Shown one piece after another: positions 46,390 to 56,823 of a DNA stretch of 64,000 bases. Made by a program: the position numbers and the translations under genes. Below the pieces are notes generated by a model. The model saw only the letters and a program-made list of their open reading frames with translations. It did not search any database and was not told where the DNA came from. This DNA is from Alloyangia pacifica (GTDB taxonomy: Bacteria > Pseudomonadota > Alphaproteobacteria > Rhodobacterales > Rhodobacteraceae): the NCBI RefSeq assembly GCF_020524285.1, contig NZ_JAIVKX010000018.1:99815-163814 (forward strand). The letters run 5' to 3'. Position 1 is the stretch's first letter. Each line of letters opens with the position of its first letter.

Positions 46390-48714
46390 ATGAAACACCA
46401 GCCCAACATCCGCGGCGCGGTTCACGAGGATCGCCAGCACGACAGCGCGATCAAGCACGTGCGCGGCCTTGCCGAATACACCGACGACATCGCCGAACCC
46501 ATCGGGACGCTGCACGCCTATCTCGGGGTCTCTTCGGTGGCCCATGCCACACTGAAGGGGCTCGACCTTTCCGACGTGCGCGCCGCCCCCGGCGTGGTCG
46601 ACGTGCTCACCGCCGCCGACATTCCCGGGCACAATGACATCAGCCCCACCGGGCGCGGCGATGAGCCGGTCTTCCCAACCGAGAAGATCGAGTTTCACGG
46701 CCAGCCGCTCTTTGCGGTGATCGCCGAGACCCGCGACGCCGCCCGCCGGGCCGCCGCGCTTGCCAAGGTCGAGGCCGAGGTGCTGCCCCATGCGCTGGAC
46801 CCGATCGCGGCGCAGGCGGCAGGCTATCCGCATATCACCGACCCGCTGAAGCTAGAGCGGGGCGAGGTGGAGGCCGCGATGCGCACCGCCCCGCACCGGC
46901 TGCAGGGGCGGCTCTCAGTGGGCGGGCAGGACCACATGTACCTCGAGGGGCAGATCGCCTTTGCCCTGCCCGGCGAGGATGACGACGTGATCGTGCATTG
47001 CTCGACCCAGCACCCGAGCGAGGCGCAGCACATGGTGGCGCATGTCTTGGGCGTGCCGAGCAATGCCGTGGTGGTCAACGTGCGGCGCATGGGCGGGGGC
47101 TTTGGCGGCAAGGAAAGCCAGATGAACCTCTTTGCGGTGGTCGCGGCCATGGCCGCCAAGCGGCTGAACCACCCGGTGAAGATCCGCCCCGACCGCGATC
47201 AGGACATGACCGCCACCGGCAAGCGCCACGACTTCGTAATCGACTATGACGTGGCATTCGACGGCGCGGGCCGCATCCGCGCGGTGGACGGCAATTTTGC
47301 CGCGCGCTGCGGCTGGTCCTCGGATCTGTCGGGCCCGGTCACCGACCGCGCGCTGTTCCACGCCGACAACGCCTATTTCTACCCGCACGTCCGGCTGCAA
47401 AGCCGCCCGATGAAGACCAACACCGTCTCGAACACCGCCTTCCGCGGCTTCGGCGGGCCGCAGGGCGTGGTCGCCGCCGAGCGGATGATCGAAGAGATCG
47501 CCTATGCGCTCGGCAAGGACCCGCTGGAGGTGCGCAAGGCCAACTTCTATGGCGATGCGCACGACGGCCGGAACCTGACCCCCTACCACCAGGAGGTCAC
47601 CGACAACATCATCGGTCGCGTCGTCTCGGAGCTGGAGGAGAGCTGCGCCTACCAGCAGCGCCGCCGGGACATCCTCGCGTTCAACGCGCAGGGCGGCGTG
47701 CTGCGCAAGGGGATCGCGCTGACCCCGGTGAAGTTCGGCATCTCGTTCACCGCGACCCACTACAACCAGGCAGGCGCGCTGATCCACGTCTACTCGGACG
47801 GCTCGGTGCACCTCAACCACGGCGGCACCGAGATGGGCCAGGGGCTCAACACCAAAGTGGCGCAGGTGGTGGCCGACGCCTTCCAGGTGGACTTCGAGCG
47901 CATCAAGATCACCCGCACCACCACCGAGAAGGTGCCGAACACCTCCGCCACCGCCGCTTCGTCGGGCTCGGATCTCAACGGCATGGCGGCGCTGGATGCC
48001 GCCGATCAGATCAAGGCACGGCTGGTCGACTTTGCCGCCGGACATTGGGGCGTGCGCCCCGAAGAGCTGCGCTTTGTGCCGGGCCATCTGCAGGTGGGCG
48101 CGCAACTGCTGCCGTGGGAGCAGGTGATCAAGGCCGCCTACATGGCGCGCGTGCATCTTTCGGCGGCAGGGTTCTACAAGACGCCCGACATCCATTGGGA
48201 TCGCGCGGCGGGCAAGGGGCGGCCCTTCTACTACTTCGCCTATGGCGCGTCCTGCTCGGAGGTCACCATCGACACGCTGACCGGCGAGTACCGCGTCGAG
48301 CGCACCGATATTCTGCACGACGTCGGACGCTCGCTGAACCCGGTGCTCGACCGCGGGCAGGTCGAAGGGGCCTTTGTTCAGGGCATGGGCTGGCTGACCA
48401 CCGAAGAGCTGTGGTGGGACGACAAGGGCGCGCTGCGCACCCATGCGCCCTCGACCTACAAGATCCCGCTCGCCTCGGACCGGCCGCGCGTGTTCAACGT
48501 GAACCTCGCCGAATGGTCGCAGAACCGCGAGCGCACAATCAAGCGCAGCAAGGCCGTGGGCGAGCCGCCCTTCATGCTGGGCATCTCGGTCTTTGAGGCG
48601 CTGTCGATGGCGGTCGCCAGCGTCGCCGACTACCGCGAATGCCCGCGCCTCGACGCCCCCGCGACGCCGGAGCGCGTGCTGATGGCGGTCGAGCGGCTGG
48701 CGGGGCGGTCATGA
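46390..48714 (+). CDS. xdhB: Xanthine dehydrogenase molybdopterin-binding (large) subunit
   Basis: A 774-residue molybdenum hydroxylase subunit. It opens with the aldehyde oxidase/xanthine dehydrogenase a/b hammerhead (HVRGLAEYTDDIAEP). Key substrate and cofactor sequences are QDHMYLEGQIAFA (Glu of the active site), VRRMGGGFGGKESQ (molybdopterin contact), TAFRGFGGPQG (active-site Arg) and HGGTEMGQGLNTKVAQ. The conserved catalytic Glu region SKAVGEPPFMLG lies near the end. It hydroxylates hypoxanthine and xanthine to urate. ATG 46390 follows GGGAGGAGAG, twelve bases after xdhA. Confidence 0.95.
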   Translation: MKHQPNIRGAVHEDRQHDSAIKHVRGLAEYTDDIAEPIGTLHAYLGVSSVAHATLKGLDLSDVRAAPGVVDVLTAADIPGHNDISPTGRGDEPVFPTEKIEFHGQPLFAVIAETRDAARRAAALAKVEAEVLPHALDPIAAQAAGYPHITDPLKLERGEVEAAMRTAPHRLQGRLSVGGQDHMYLEGQIAFALPGEDDDVIVHCSTQHPSEAQHMVAHVLGVPSNAVVVNVRRMGGGFGGKESQMNLFAVVAAMAAKRLNHPVKIRPDRDQDMTATGKRHDFVIDYDVAFDGAGRIRAVDGNFAARCGWSSDLSGPVTDRALFHADNAYFYPHVRLQSRPMKTNTVSNTAFRGFGGPQGVVAAERMIEEIAYALGKDPLEVRKANFYGDAHDGRNLTPYHQEVTDNIIGRVVSELEESCAYQQRRRDILAFNAQGGVLRKGIALTPVKFGISFTATHYNQAGALIHVYSDGSVHLNHGGTEMGQGLNTKVAQVVADAFQVDFERIKITRTTTEKVPNTSATAASSGSDLNGMAALDAADQIKARLVDFAAGHWGVRPEELRFVPGHLQVGAQLLPWEQVIKAAYMARVHLSAAGFYKTPDIHWDRAAGKGRPFYYFAYGASCSEVTIDTLTGEYRVERTDILHDVGRSLNPVLDRGQVEGAFVQGMGWLTTEELWWDDKGALRTHAPSTYKIPLASDRPRVFNVNLAEWSQNRERTIKRSKAVGEPPFMLGISVFEALSMAVASVADYRECPRLDAPATPERVLMAVERLAGRS

Positions 48715-49538
48715 CCTCTCTCGACGCCTTCCTGAGCGCGCCAGGGCCGGTCGCACGGGTCCGGCTGGCACGGGTGCGCGGCTCCTCGCCGCGCGAGGCA
48801 GGATGCGAGATGTATGTCAGCGAGACCTCCCGCCATGGCACCATCGGCGGCGGCCAGCTCGAACACCGGGCCATCGCCGCCGCGCGGGCGCTGCTGGCGC
48901 GGGGTGACCTGGCGCAGACGCTGGACGTGCCGCTCGGCCCCGAGATCGGGCAATGCTGCGGCGGGCGGGTCGAGGTCACGCTGAGCCGCATGAGCGCAAC
49001 CGACCGGCACGCGGCGCGGGCACGGGCGGCAGAGGAGGCCGCCGCTCTGCCGATGGTGCAGGTCCATGGTGCGGGCCACGTGGGCCGAGCGCTGGCGGAT
49101 CTGCTGCAGCTCCTACCGGTGCGCTGCGTTCTGATCGACAGCCGCGCCGAGGAGCTGGCGCTAAGCGCCGCGCGGGTGGAAACCCGTCTCACCCCCCTGC
49201 CCGAGATCGAGATCGCCATGGCCCCGCCGGGCAGCGCCTTCATCGTGCTGACCCATGACCACGCGCTCGACTTTCTCTGCGCCTCGGCGGCGCTGCAGCG
49301 CGACGACGCGCGCTACGTCGGGCTGATCGGCTCGGCCACCAAGCGCGAGAAGTTCCGTCGCTTCGCGCGGGACGAGTGCGACGGGCTGGAGACCCACGCG
49401 CTCACCTGCCCGATCGGCGCGCAGGGCAGCCGCGACAAACGCCCCGAGGTGATCGCCGCCTTCGTGGTGGCCGAGGTACTCACCGCCCTCACCAGCCAGC
49501 ACGGCGCGGCGCAGCCCATGGCCTTCGCCGCCGAGTAA
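48711..49538 (+). CDS. xdhC: Xanthine dehydrogenase accessory protein XdhC
   Basis: A 275-residue chaperone that binds molybdenum cofactor, helps its sulfuration and inserts it into XdhB. Family marks are RVRGSSPREAGCEMYVSE near the N-terminus, GTIGGGQLEHRAI, IGQCCGGRVEV (Cys pair), the Rossmann-like VHGAGHVGRALADLL and YVGLIGSATKREKFRR. ATG 48711 overlaps the xdhB stop (ATGA). Confidence 0.94.
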   Translation: MTSLDAFLSAPGPVARVRLARVRGSSPREAGCEMYVSETSRHGTIGGGQLEHRAIAAARALLARGDLAQTLDVPLGPEIGQCCGGRVEVTLSRMSATDRHAARARAAEEAAALPMVQVHGAGHVGRALADLLQLLPVRCVLIDSRAEELALSAARVETRLTPLPEIEIAMAPPGSAFIVLTHDHALDFLCASAALQRDDARYVGLIGSATKREKFRRFARDECDGLETHALTCPIGAQGSRDKRPEVIAAFVVAEVLTALTSQHGAAQPMAFAAE

Positions 49539-49605
49539 CCCCCGCGACCGCCCGAAGAGGAGCGGGCGCCGCGGGACCATCGCAAGCAACCCGAGGAGAT
49601 CCCAC

Positions 49606-51189
49606 ATGCGGGAAGGGAGTTACGACTACAGGCTGTTCTCACGCAGCGATTTCAGTGCTTTCTGGGCGCTGTTCACTGATAACCTGATCAACCTGATGGT
49701 GCTGGCGGGCGTCTGCCAGTTCGTCTTCGGCATGCCTGCCGAGATCGTCTATGGCCGTATCCTGCCCGGCGCGGCGGTGGCGATCCTGTCGGGTGTCGCG
49801 GCCTATGTCGTGCTGGCCAAACGCGCCGCCGCGCGGCACGGGCGCGATGTCACCGCCCTGCCCTACGGCATCTCGACGCCGGTGATGTTCGTCTATCTCT
49901 TCGGCGTCATCGGCCCGATCTACTGGGCCACGAACGATCCCATTCTGGCCTGGCAGGTCGGCATCGGCGCGGGCTTCATGGGCGGCATCGTCGCCGCGCT
50001 CGGCGCCATCGTCGGGCCGTGGCTGAAGCGGGTCACCCCGCGCGCCGGGATGCTTGGCACGCTCTGCGGCATCGCGCTGGTGTTCATCGGCACCGTGCCG
50101 CTGGCCACCGTCTTCGAGCAGCCCTACGTCGGCTTCGCCTCGATGATCATCATCCTCTGGGGGCTCGTCGGACGCTTCCGCCTGCCGTTCAACATCCCCG
50201 CGGGCCTGCTGGCGCTGTTCGTCGGCACCGCCGTCGCCTTCAGCATCGGCGAAGCGCGGATCAGCCTCGAGGGCACCGGCTTCTATCCGCCGCTGCCCTA
50301 CGTCGGCGACCTGATTGCGGGCATCCGGCACCTCTTTGCCAACCCCGAACTGTTCCTCGTACTGGTGCCGGTACAGATCTACAATTTCATCGAGACGATG
50401 AACAACGTCGAGAGCGCCGAAAGCGCCGGGGATCACTACCCGGTCGGCGTGTGCCAGATCACCGACGGGCTCGGCACGATGATCGGCGCGGTCTTCGGCT
50501 CGCCCTTCCCCACCACCGCCTACATCGGCCACCCGGCCTACAAGCGCATGGGCGCGCATGCGGGCTACATCATCGGCATTGCCGTGGTGATCCCGCTGGC
50601 CGCCTTCCTCGGCTTGCTGGCCTTTCTCAACAACCTGATCCCCGAGGCTGCCGCCGCGCCGGTGCTGGTCTTCGTGGCGCTGAGCCTGATCACCAACACC
50701 GCCCACTGCGTGAAGCCTGCGCATATGGCCGCCGTGACGATCGCCATGATGCCGCATGTGTCCTCCTTCCTGATGATCAAATGGGGGGCGCTGATGGGCG
50801 CGCTGCAGGCAACCGGCGCCGAGGGCCTGCAGCGGCTTGGCGACGAGGCGCTGACCGCGGCGCTGCTGCAGCAGGGCGCGCATTTCGCCGGCCACCAGTC
50901 GCTGAGCCAGGGGGCGATCCTGACCGGCCTGATCTGGGGCGCCATCGTCGCCAGCGTGATCGACGGAAGGTTCCGCAACGCCGGAGGCTTCGCGCTGGCC
51001 GCCGCGCTGATGTCGCTGGTGGGGATCATCCACGGCGCCAGCCTGCACTGGCCCGCGCTTGGCCCGGTGTCGGCCGGATACCTGATCGCCGCCGCCTTCC
51101 TCTACATCTACCCGCTCTTCCACCGCGAGGGCGCGACGCAAAACGAGACCGTGGTGGTCGAGGAGCCGCCTGCCGCGCCCGCGGAGTGA
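49606..51189 (+). CDS. Nucleobase permease, NCS2/AzgA-like
   Basis: A 527-residue membrane protein with about 13 helices (FTDNLINLMVLAGVCQFVFG, ILPGAAVAILSGVAAYVVLA, and others). The substrate-domain sequences FIETMNNVESAESAGDHYP and PFPTTAYIGHPAYKRMGA resemble the AzgA-like (guanine/hypoxanthine) branch of NCS2 transporters. It is co-directional with xdhABC and guaD, so purine import for this pathway is the likely role. The charged tail ends EEPPAAPAE. A second permease of the classical xanthine/uric acid type lies at 59460. Confidence 0.85.
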   Translation: MREGSYDYRLFSRSDFSAFWALFTDNLINLMVLAGVCQFVFGMPAEIVYGRILPGAAVAILSGVAAYVVLAKRAAARHGRDVTALPYGISTPVMFVYLFGVIGPIYWATNDPILAWQVGIGAGFMGGIVAALGAIVGPWLKRVTPRAGMLGTLCGIALVFIGTVPLATVFEQPYVGFASMIIILWGLVGRFRLPFNIPAGLLALFVGTAVAFSIGEARISLEGTGFYPPLPYVGDLIAGIRHLFANPELFLVLVPVQIYNFIETMNNVESAESAGDHYPVGVCQITDGLGTMIGAVFGSPFPTTAYIGHPAYKRMGAHAGYIIGIAVVIPLAAFLGLLAFLNNLIPEAAAAPVLVFVALSLITNTAHCVKPAHMAAVTIAMMPHVSSFLMIKWGALMGALQATGAEGLQRLGDEALTAALLQQGAHFAGHQSLSQGAILTGLIWGAIVASVIDGRFRNAGGFALAAALMSLVGIIHGASLHWPALGPVSAGYLIAAAFLYIYPLFHREGATQNETVVVEEPPAAPAE

Positions 51190-51216
51190 TCCGGGCAGAG
51201 GCATCCTCACCCCACC

Positions 51217-51250
51217 GGCGCGGGCCGCATCCCGGCCCGCGCCCCTTTCT
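51217..51250 (+). terminator. Intrinsic terminator or attenuator between permease and guaD
   Basis: GGCGCGGGCC and GGCCCGCGCC form a perfect ten-base stem with a seven-base loop, then CTTTCTT. guaD follows on the same strand 30 bases later, so guaD has its own promoter or receives read-through. Confidence 0.7.
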
Positions 51251-51279
51251 TCCCCGACAACTCCCCGAAAGGTGCCCCC

Positions 51280-52617
51280 ATGAAGACCGACCAAGTGCTC
51301 CTGCGCGGACGCATCCTCAGTTTCACCGCCGAACCGCAGGGCCCCGAGGACCAAGCCGCCTATCGCTACATCGAGGATGGGGCGATCCTGATCGCGGGCG
51401 GGATCATTCGCGGCACCGGCAGCTTCGCGCAACTCTCGCGACAGGCGCCGAGCGTGCCGGTGGTGGACCACCGCCCGCACCTGCTGATGCCGGGGTTCAT
51501 CGACACCCACATCCATTTCCCGCAGGTGCAGGTCATTGCCTCCTGGGGGGCGCAACTGCTCGACTGGCTGAACAGCTACACCTTCCCCGAAGAGACCCGT
51601 TTCGCCGACCCCGCGCACGCAGACGCCATGGCCGACTGGTTCATGGGCCAGCTTTGCGCGCATGGCACCACAACCGCGGTCGCCTACGCCTCGGTCCACG
51701 AAGCTTCGGCTGAGGCGTTCTTCACTGCAGCCGCGCGTCGCGACATGCGGATGATCACCGGCAAGGTGATGATGGACCGCAACGCCCCCGTGGCGCTGCG
51801 CGACACGCCGCAATCGGGCTATGACGCGACCAAGCGGCTGATCGCCCGCTGGCACGGCAAGGGCCGCGCCAGCTACGCCATCACCCCGCGCTTCGCCATC
51901 ACTTCGAGCCCCGAGCAGATGGAGATGGCCGGCGCGCTCGCCGCCGAGCACCCCGAGTGCTACGTGCAGACCCACCTGTCCGAGAACCGCGACGAGATCG
52001 CCTATACGCTGAGCCTCTACCCCGAGGCGCCCGACTACCTCGGTGTCTACGAGCGCTACGGCCTGCTCGGCCCCGGGGCGCTGCTGGGCCATTCCATCCA
52101 TCTCAAGCCGCGCGAGATCGACCTTCTGGCGGAGACCGGTGCCAAGCCGGTGTTCTGCCCGACCTCGAACCTCTTCCTCGGCAGCGGGCTTTTCGACGAT
52201 GCCGGCCTGCGCGGGCGCGGGATCACGAATGCCATCGCGACGGACGTCGGCGCGGGCACCAGCTACTCGATGCTGCAGACGCTGAACGAGGCCTACAAGG
52301 TGCTGCAATTGCAGGGCCAGAAGCTGCACCCGCTGCGCGCCTTCCACTGGATCACCCGCGGCAACGCCGTGGCGCTGGGGCTGGAGGACAAGATCGGCAC
52401 GCTGGAGCCGGGCACCGAGGCGGACATCGTGGTGGTCGACTCCTCGGCCACCGAGCCCATGGCGCTGCGCATGCAGCGGGCCGGGACGCTGAGCGAGGAG
52501 CTCTTCGTGCTGCAGATGCTGGGCGACGATCGCGCCGTGGCCGAGACCTATGTGGCGGGCGTACCGCAGAAGCAGGGCAGACACGCCGCACAGGTGCCGG
52601 AGTTGCAGCCGGCCTGA
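51280..52617 (+). CDS. guaD: Guanine deaminase
   Basis: A 445-residue amidohydrolase that converts guanine to xanthine and ammonia. Zinc ligands are visible in MPGFIDTHIHFPQ, and the guanine deaminase-specific continuation is QLLDWLNSYTFPEETRF. Later sites are CYVQTHLSENRDEI (His), LLGHSIHL and IATDVGAGTSYSMLQ (Asp). The start ATG 51280 follows GAAAGG. It feeds xanthine to the XdhAB enzyme encoded upstream. Confidence 0.94.
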   Translation: MKTDQVLLRGRILSFTAEPQGPEDQAAYRYIEDGAILIAGGIIRGTGSFAQLSRQAPSVPVVDHRPHLLMPGFIDTHIHFPQVQVIASWGAQLLDWLNSYTFPEETRFADPAHADAMADWFMGQLCAHGTTTAVAYASVHEASAEAFFTAAARRDMRMITGKVMMDRNAPVALRDTPQSGYDATKRLIARWHGKGRASYAITPRFAITSSPEQMEMAGALAAEHPECYVQTHLSENRDEIAYTLSLYPEAPDYLGVYERYGLLGPGALLGHSIHLKPREIDLLAETGAKPVFCPTSNLFLGSGLFDDAGLRGRGITNAIATDVGAGTSYSMLQTLNEAYKVLQLQGQKLHPLRAFHWITRGNAVALGLEDKIGTLEPGTEADIVVVDSSATEPMALRMQRAGTLSEELFVLQMLGDDRAVAETYVAGVPQKQGRHAAQVPELQPA

Positions 52618-52791
52618 GGCGGCTAAGCTGTCCCGCAGGTCAGGGCAACGAGAGCAATCTTTCCAGTCAAACCGAAAGGACGGCAAAGATTATCTTGGAA
52701 TTCAAGAAAGTGTTTTAGCCTCCCGCCCTGTCGCCCCCGGCGCGGCCGCCACCCATAGTAGATGCAAAGACCCCTCCGACCGGAGCCACGA

Positions 52792-53647
<856 letters not shown>

Positions 53648-53667
<20 letters not shown>

Positions 53668-54490
53668 TCCCGCCGATCGCCGCCGAAAGCTCCCGGGCCG
53701 CGCGCATGACCGCGCGGCCCGTCTCGTCTGTCGTGTCCTCGCGCATGCGGATCGTCGGGCCGGACACGGAGATCCCCGCCACCGCCTCGCCCGAGGTATC
53801 GAAGACCGCGGCCGCGATGCAACGCATCCCGAGGTTCTTCTCCTCCGCGTCGATGGAATAGCCCCGCGCCCGGATCGCCGCGAGGTCGGCGCGCAGCGCC
53901 CCGGGCTCGGCCAGAGTGTGTTCGGTGAACCGCTCCATCTTCCGCACCAGCAGTTTCTCCAGCCGCTCTCCGGCCATCTCGGCCAGCAGCGCCTTGCCGA
54001 TGCCCGAGGCATGCAGCGGCGACAGCGTGCCCGGCGGGAAGAAGGCGCGGATGCTCTCATGCGTCTCGACCTGGCTGACGAACAGCACCGAGGCCTCGCG
54101 CACGATGCCGAGGTTCGCGGTCTCTCCGGTCTCTTCCATCAGCCCGCGCAGGATCGGCCGCGCCCGCTCGACGAGGCTGGTGCGGCGCAGGAAGCGCGCG
54201 CCGATGACAAAGGATTGCGGACCGACGTGCCAGAGCTGCTCGGCGGGGTCGAACTCGACCAGCCGCCGCCCTTCGAGGGTGACGAGGATGCGGTAGACCG
54301 TCGCCGGGGACTGCTTCAGATCGCCCGCCAGTTCCGAGAGCGTCAGCCCGGAATGGGTGCTCAGGTAATCGAGCACCTCCATCGCTCGGTCGAGCGACTT
54401 GATGGTGTTCTGCGCGCTGTTGTCCTCCCAGCCGCGCGGCCTGCCACGGGCGCGGCGCGGGCTGGTTTCGGCATCTTTCGGAGAATCCAT
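53648..54490 (-). CDS. bhcR: IclR-type regulator of the beta-hydroxyaspartate cycle
   Basis: A 280-residue IclR protein with an N-terminal winged HTH (LTLSELAGDLKQSPATVYRILVTLE, in two parts, residues about 50-75) and an IclR effector domain (LGIVREASVLFVSQVETHESIRAF, SPLHASGIGKALLAEM, GMRCIAAAVFDTSGEAVAGISVSGP). It starts at ATG 54490 with AAAGAG upstream; GTG 54526 would add 12 residues. It diverges from bhcABCD, the same arrangement as bhcR in Paracoccus denitrificans, where the protein senses glyoxylate. Name assigned by synteny and family, since IclR sequence alone is not diagnostic. Confidence 0.85.
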
Positions 54491-54503
54491 CAAATCTCTT
54501 TCG

Positions 54504-54600
54504 TTCAACTTGAAAGCGAAATTCACGATATGAAAAAATCAAGCATTTGACAACGCGTGATTTTCCAAAACTTCTCATTTTTGAAAAACGATTTCAAAAA
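54504..54600. promoter_or_regulatory. bhcR-bhcA intergenic operators: two TTGAA/TTCAA dyads and a -35-like TTGACA
   Basis: TTCAA-C-TTGAA (54504-54514) and TTTTTGAAA-AACGA-TTTCAAAAA (54578-54600, nine-base arms, perfect) flank a consensus -35 hexamer TTGACA at 54547-54552. The stretch is AT-rich against a GC-rich genome, as expected of a promoter. These are candidate BhcR sites; the rightmost would overlap the start region of bhcA transcription. Inference. Confidence 0.5.
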
Positions 54601-54658
54601 AATTTCCTGTACCGGGAACCCCGGCTACGGTGCCTCTCAGCGACCAGAGGAGGTGGCC

Positions 54659-55849
54659 ATGAGCTTTCAGAACCCCGTTTTCATCCCGGGCCCGACCAAT
54701 ATCCCCGAGAGCCTGCGCAAGGCCTGCGACATGCCGACGATCGACCATCGCTCGCCGCTGTTCGGGCAGATCCTGCACCCGGCGCGCGAGGGCGTGCGCC
54801 GCGTGCTGCAGAGCGCCAGCGCCGAGGTCTTCATCTTTCCCGCGACCGGCACCGGCGGCTGGGAGACGGCGCTGAGCAACACGCTCTCGCCCGGCGACAC
54901 CGTGCTGGCGGCGCGCAACGGCATGTTCAGCCACCGCTGGATCGACATGTGCCAGCGCCACGGGCTGACCGTCGAGATCGTCGAGACCCCCTGGGGAGAG
55001 GGCCTGCCCGCGCAGCGCTACGCCGAGATCCTCGCCGCGGACAAGTCCCATCGGATCAAGGCGGTGCTCGCCACCCACAACGAGACCGCCACAGGCGTGC
55101 GCTCGGACATCGCCGCGGTGCGCCGCGCGCTCGATGAGGCGGGCCACCCGGCGCTGCTGTTCGTCGACGGCGTCAGCTCGATCGCCTCGATGGACTTCCG
55201 GTTCGACGACTGGGGCGTCGACTGCGCCGTCACCGGCTCGCAGAAGGGTTTCATGCTGCCGCCGGGTCTCGCCATCGTGGGCTTCAGCGACAAGGCCATG
55301 GCGGCGACGCAAACCGCGAAACTGCCGCGCACCTTCTTCGACGTGACCGACATGGCCAAGGGCTATGCCAACAACGCCTATCCCTACACCCCGGCCGTCG
55401 GCCTGCTGAACGGGCTGAACGAGTCCTGCCGGATGCTGCTGGACGAGGGGCTGGAGAATGTCTTCGCCCGTCATAACCGAATTGCCGAGGGGGTGCGCGC
55501 CGCGGTGCGCGCCTGGGGGCTGGAGCTCTGCGCAGTCTCGCCCGAGGTCTACTCGGACACGGTCAGCGCGATCCGCACGCCGGAAGGGTTCAACGCCACC
55601 GACATCGTCAGTCGTGCGGCGCAGACCTACGGCGTCGCCTTCGGCACCGGGCTCGGCGAGGTTGCCGGAAAAGTGTTCCGCATCGGGCATCTGGGCAGCC
55701 TCACCGACGTCATGACCCTCTCCGGCCTTGCCTGCGCCGAGATGTGCATGAAGGATCTGGGGCTCGACATCACGCTCGGCTCGGGCGTCGCCGCGGCGCA
55801 GGACTTCTACCGCGCCACCCCCGCGCTGACCCGGAAGGAGGCCGCGTGA
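54659..55849 (+). CDS. bhcA: Aspartate-glyoxylate aminotransferase (BhcA)
   Basis: A 396-residue class V PLP aminotransferase (serine-glyoxylate type). It opens NPVFIPGPTNIPESLRKACD and has DHRSPLFGQILHPAREGV, TGTGGWETALSNTLSPGDTV, LFVDGVSSIASMDFRFDDWGVD and the PLP lysine in TGSQKGFMLPPGL. In the beta-hydroxyaspartate cycle BhcA transfers the amino group of aspartate to glyoxylate, giving oxaloacetate and glycine. ATG 54659 follows AGAGGAGG. Position at the head of bhcABCD next to bhcR supports the name over a serine-glyoxylate transaminase role. Confidence 0.92.
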   Translation: MSFQNPVFIPGPTNIPESLRKACDMPTIDHRSPLFGQILHPAREGVRRVLQSASAEVFIFPATGTGGWETALSNTLSPGDTVLAARNGMFSHRWIDMCQRHGLTVEIVETPWGEGLPAQRYAEILAADKSHRIKAVLATHNETATGVRSDIAAVRRALDEAGHPALLFVDGVSSIASMDFRFDDWGVDCAVTGSQKGFMLPPGLAIVGFSDKAMAATQTAKLPRTFFDVTDMAKGYANNAYPYTPAVGLLNGLNESCRMLLDEGLENVFARHNRIAEGVRAAVRAWGLELCAVSPEVYSDTVSAIRTPEGFNATDIVSRAAQTYGVAFGTGLGEVAGKVFRIGHLGSLTDVMTLSGLACAEMCMKDLGLDITLGSGVAAAQDFYRATPALTRKEAA

Positions 55850-56820
55850 TGAAGGATATCGCGCTGAACATCCCCACCTATGACGACATGCTGGCGGCCC
55901 ACGCCCGCATCGCACCGCACATCCATCGCACCCCGGTGCTGACCTCGTCCTTCCTGAACGAGCTCACCGGCGCGCAGCTCTTCTTCAAGTGCGAAAACTT
56001 CCAGAAGGCCGGGGCCTTCAAGGTGCGCGGGGCCTCCAACGCGGTCTTCGGCCTCACCGATGCCGAGGCGGCGCGGGGCGTCTGCACCCACAGTTCCGGC
56101 AACCATGCGCTGTCGCTGAGCTACGCCGCCGGGCGCCGCGGCATCCCCTGCAACGTGGTCATGCCGCGCACCGCGCCGCAGGCCAAGAAGGACGCGGTGC
56201 GCGGCTACGGCGGCATCATCACCGAATGCGAGCCCTCCACCTCGTCCCGCGAGGCGGTGTTTGCCGAGGTCCAGGCGGCCACGGGCGGCGATTTCGTCCA
56301 CCCCTACAACGACCCTCGCGTCATTGCAGGGCAAGGCACCTGTTCGCGCGAGTTCATGGAGCAGACGGACGGTCTGGACATGGTCGTCGCCCCGATCGGC
56401 GGCGGCGGGATGATCTCGGGAACCTGCCTGACGCTTTCCACGCTGGCCCCCGAGGTGAAGGTCATCGCCGCCGAGCCAGAGCAGGCCGACGACGCCTACC
56501 GCAGCTTCAAGGCCGGGCACATCATCGCCGATGACGCGCCCGAGACCGTCGCCGACGGGCTGAAGGTGCCGCTCAAGGACCTGACGTGGCATTTCGTCTC
56601 TAACCATGTGAGCGACATTCTCACCGCGTCTGAAGACGAAATCATCGACGCGATGAAGCTGATCTGGAAGCGCATGAAGATCGTGATGGAGCCGAGCAGC
56701 GCCGTGCCGCTTGCCACCATCCTCAAGAACCGGGACCGTTTCGCCTGCAAGCGCGTCGGTCTCATCATCACCGGCGGCAATGTCGATCTCGACCGCCTGC
56801 CCTGGACGCAAGGAGCCTGA
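55849..56820 (+). CDS. bhcB: Beta-hydroxyaspartate dehydratase (BhcB)
   Basis: A 323-residue fold-type II PLP enzyme of the threonine/serine dehydratase family. The PLP lysine is Lys58 in ENFQKAGAFKVRGA. The phosphate/substrate loop is SSGNHALSLS and the glycine-rich loop is PIGGGGMISGTCLTLS. It converts beta-hydroxyaspartate to iminosuccinate. Its ATG at 55849 overlaps the end of bhcA, and it is three bases from bhcC. Sequence alone does not separate this activity from serine racemase or threonine dehydratase; the bhc context does. Confidence 0.9.
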   Translation: MKDIALNIPTYDDMLAAHARIAPHIHRTPVLTSSFLNELTGAQLFFKCENFQKAGAFKVRGASNAVFGLTDAEAARGVCTHSSGNHALSLSYAAGRRGIPCNVVMPRTAPQAKKDAVRGYGGIITECEPSTSSREAVFAEVQAATGGDFVHPYNDPRVIAGQGTCSREFMEQTDGLDMVVAPIGGGGMISGTCLTLSTLAPEVKVIAAEPEQADDAYRSFKAGHIIADDAPETVADGLKVPLKDLTWHFVSNHVSDILTASEDEIIDAMKLIWKRMKIVMEPSSAVPLATILKNRDRFACKRVGLIITGGNVDLDRLPWTQGA

Positions 56821-56823
56821 GCC

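Noticed and set aside
49639..52686. A 1015-codon minus-strand open frame opposite the permease and guaD
   Set aside because: Same antisense artefact; the plus-strand frames encode clear transport and deaminase proteins.
55849..56820. Threonine dehydratase or serine racemase
   Set aside because: Family motifs alone would allow this, but the gene is coupled to bhcA and bhcC with bhcR and bhcD in the known order, so beta-hydroxyaspartate dehydratase is the better call.
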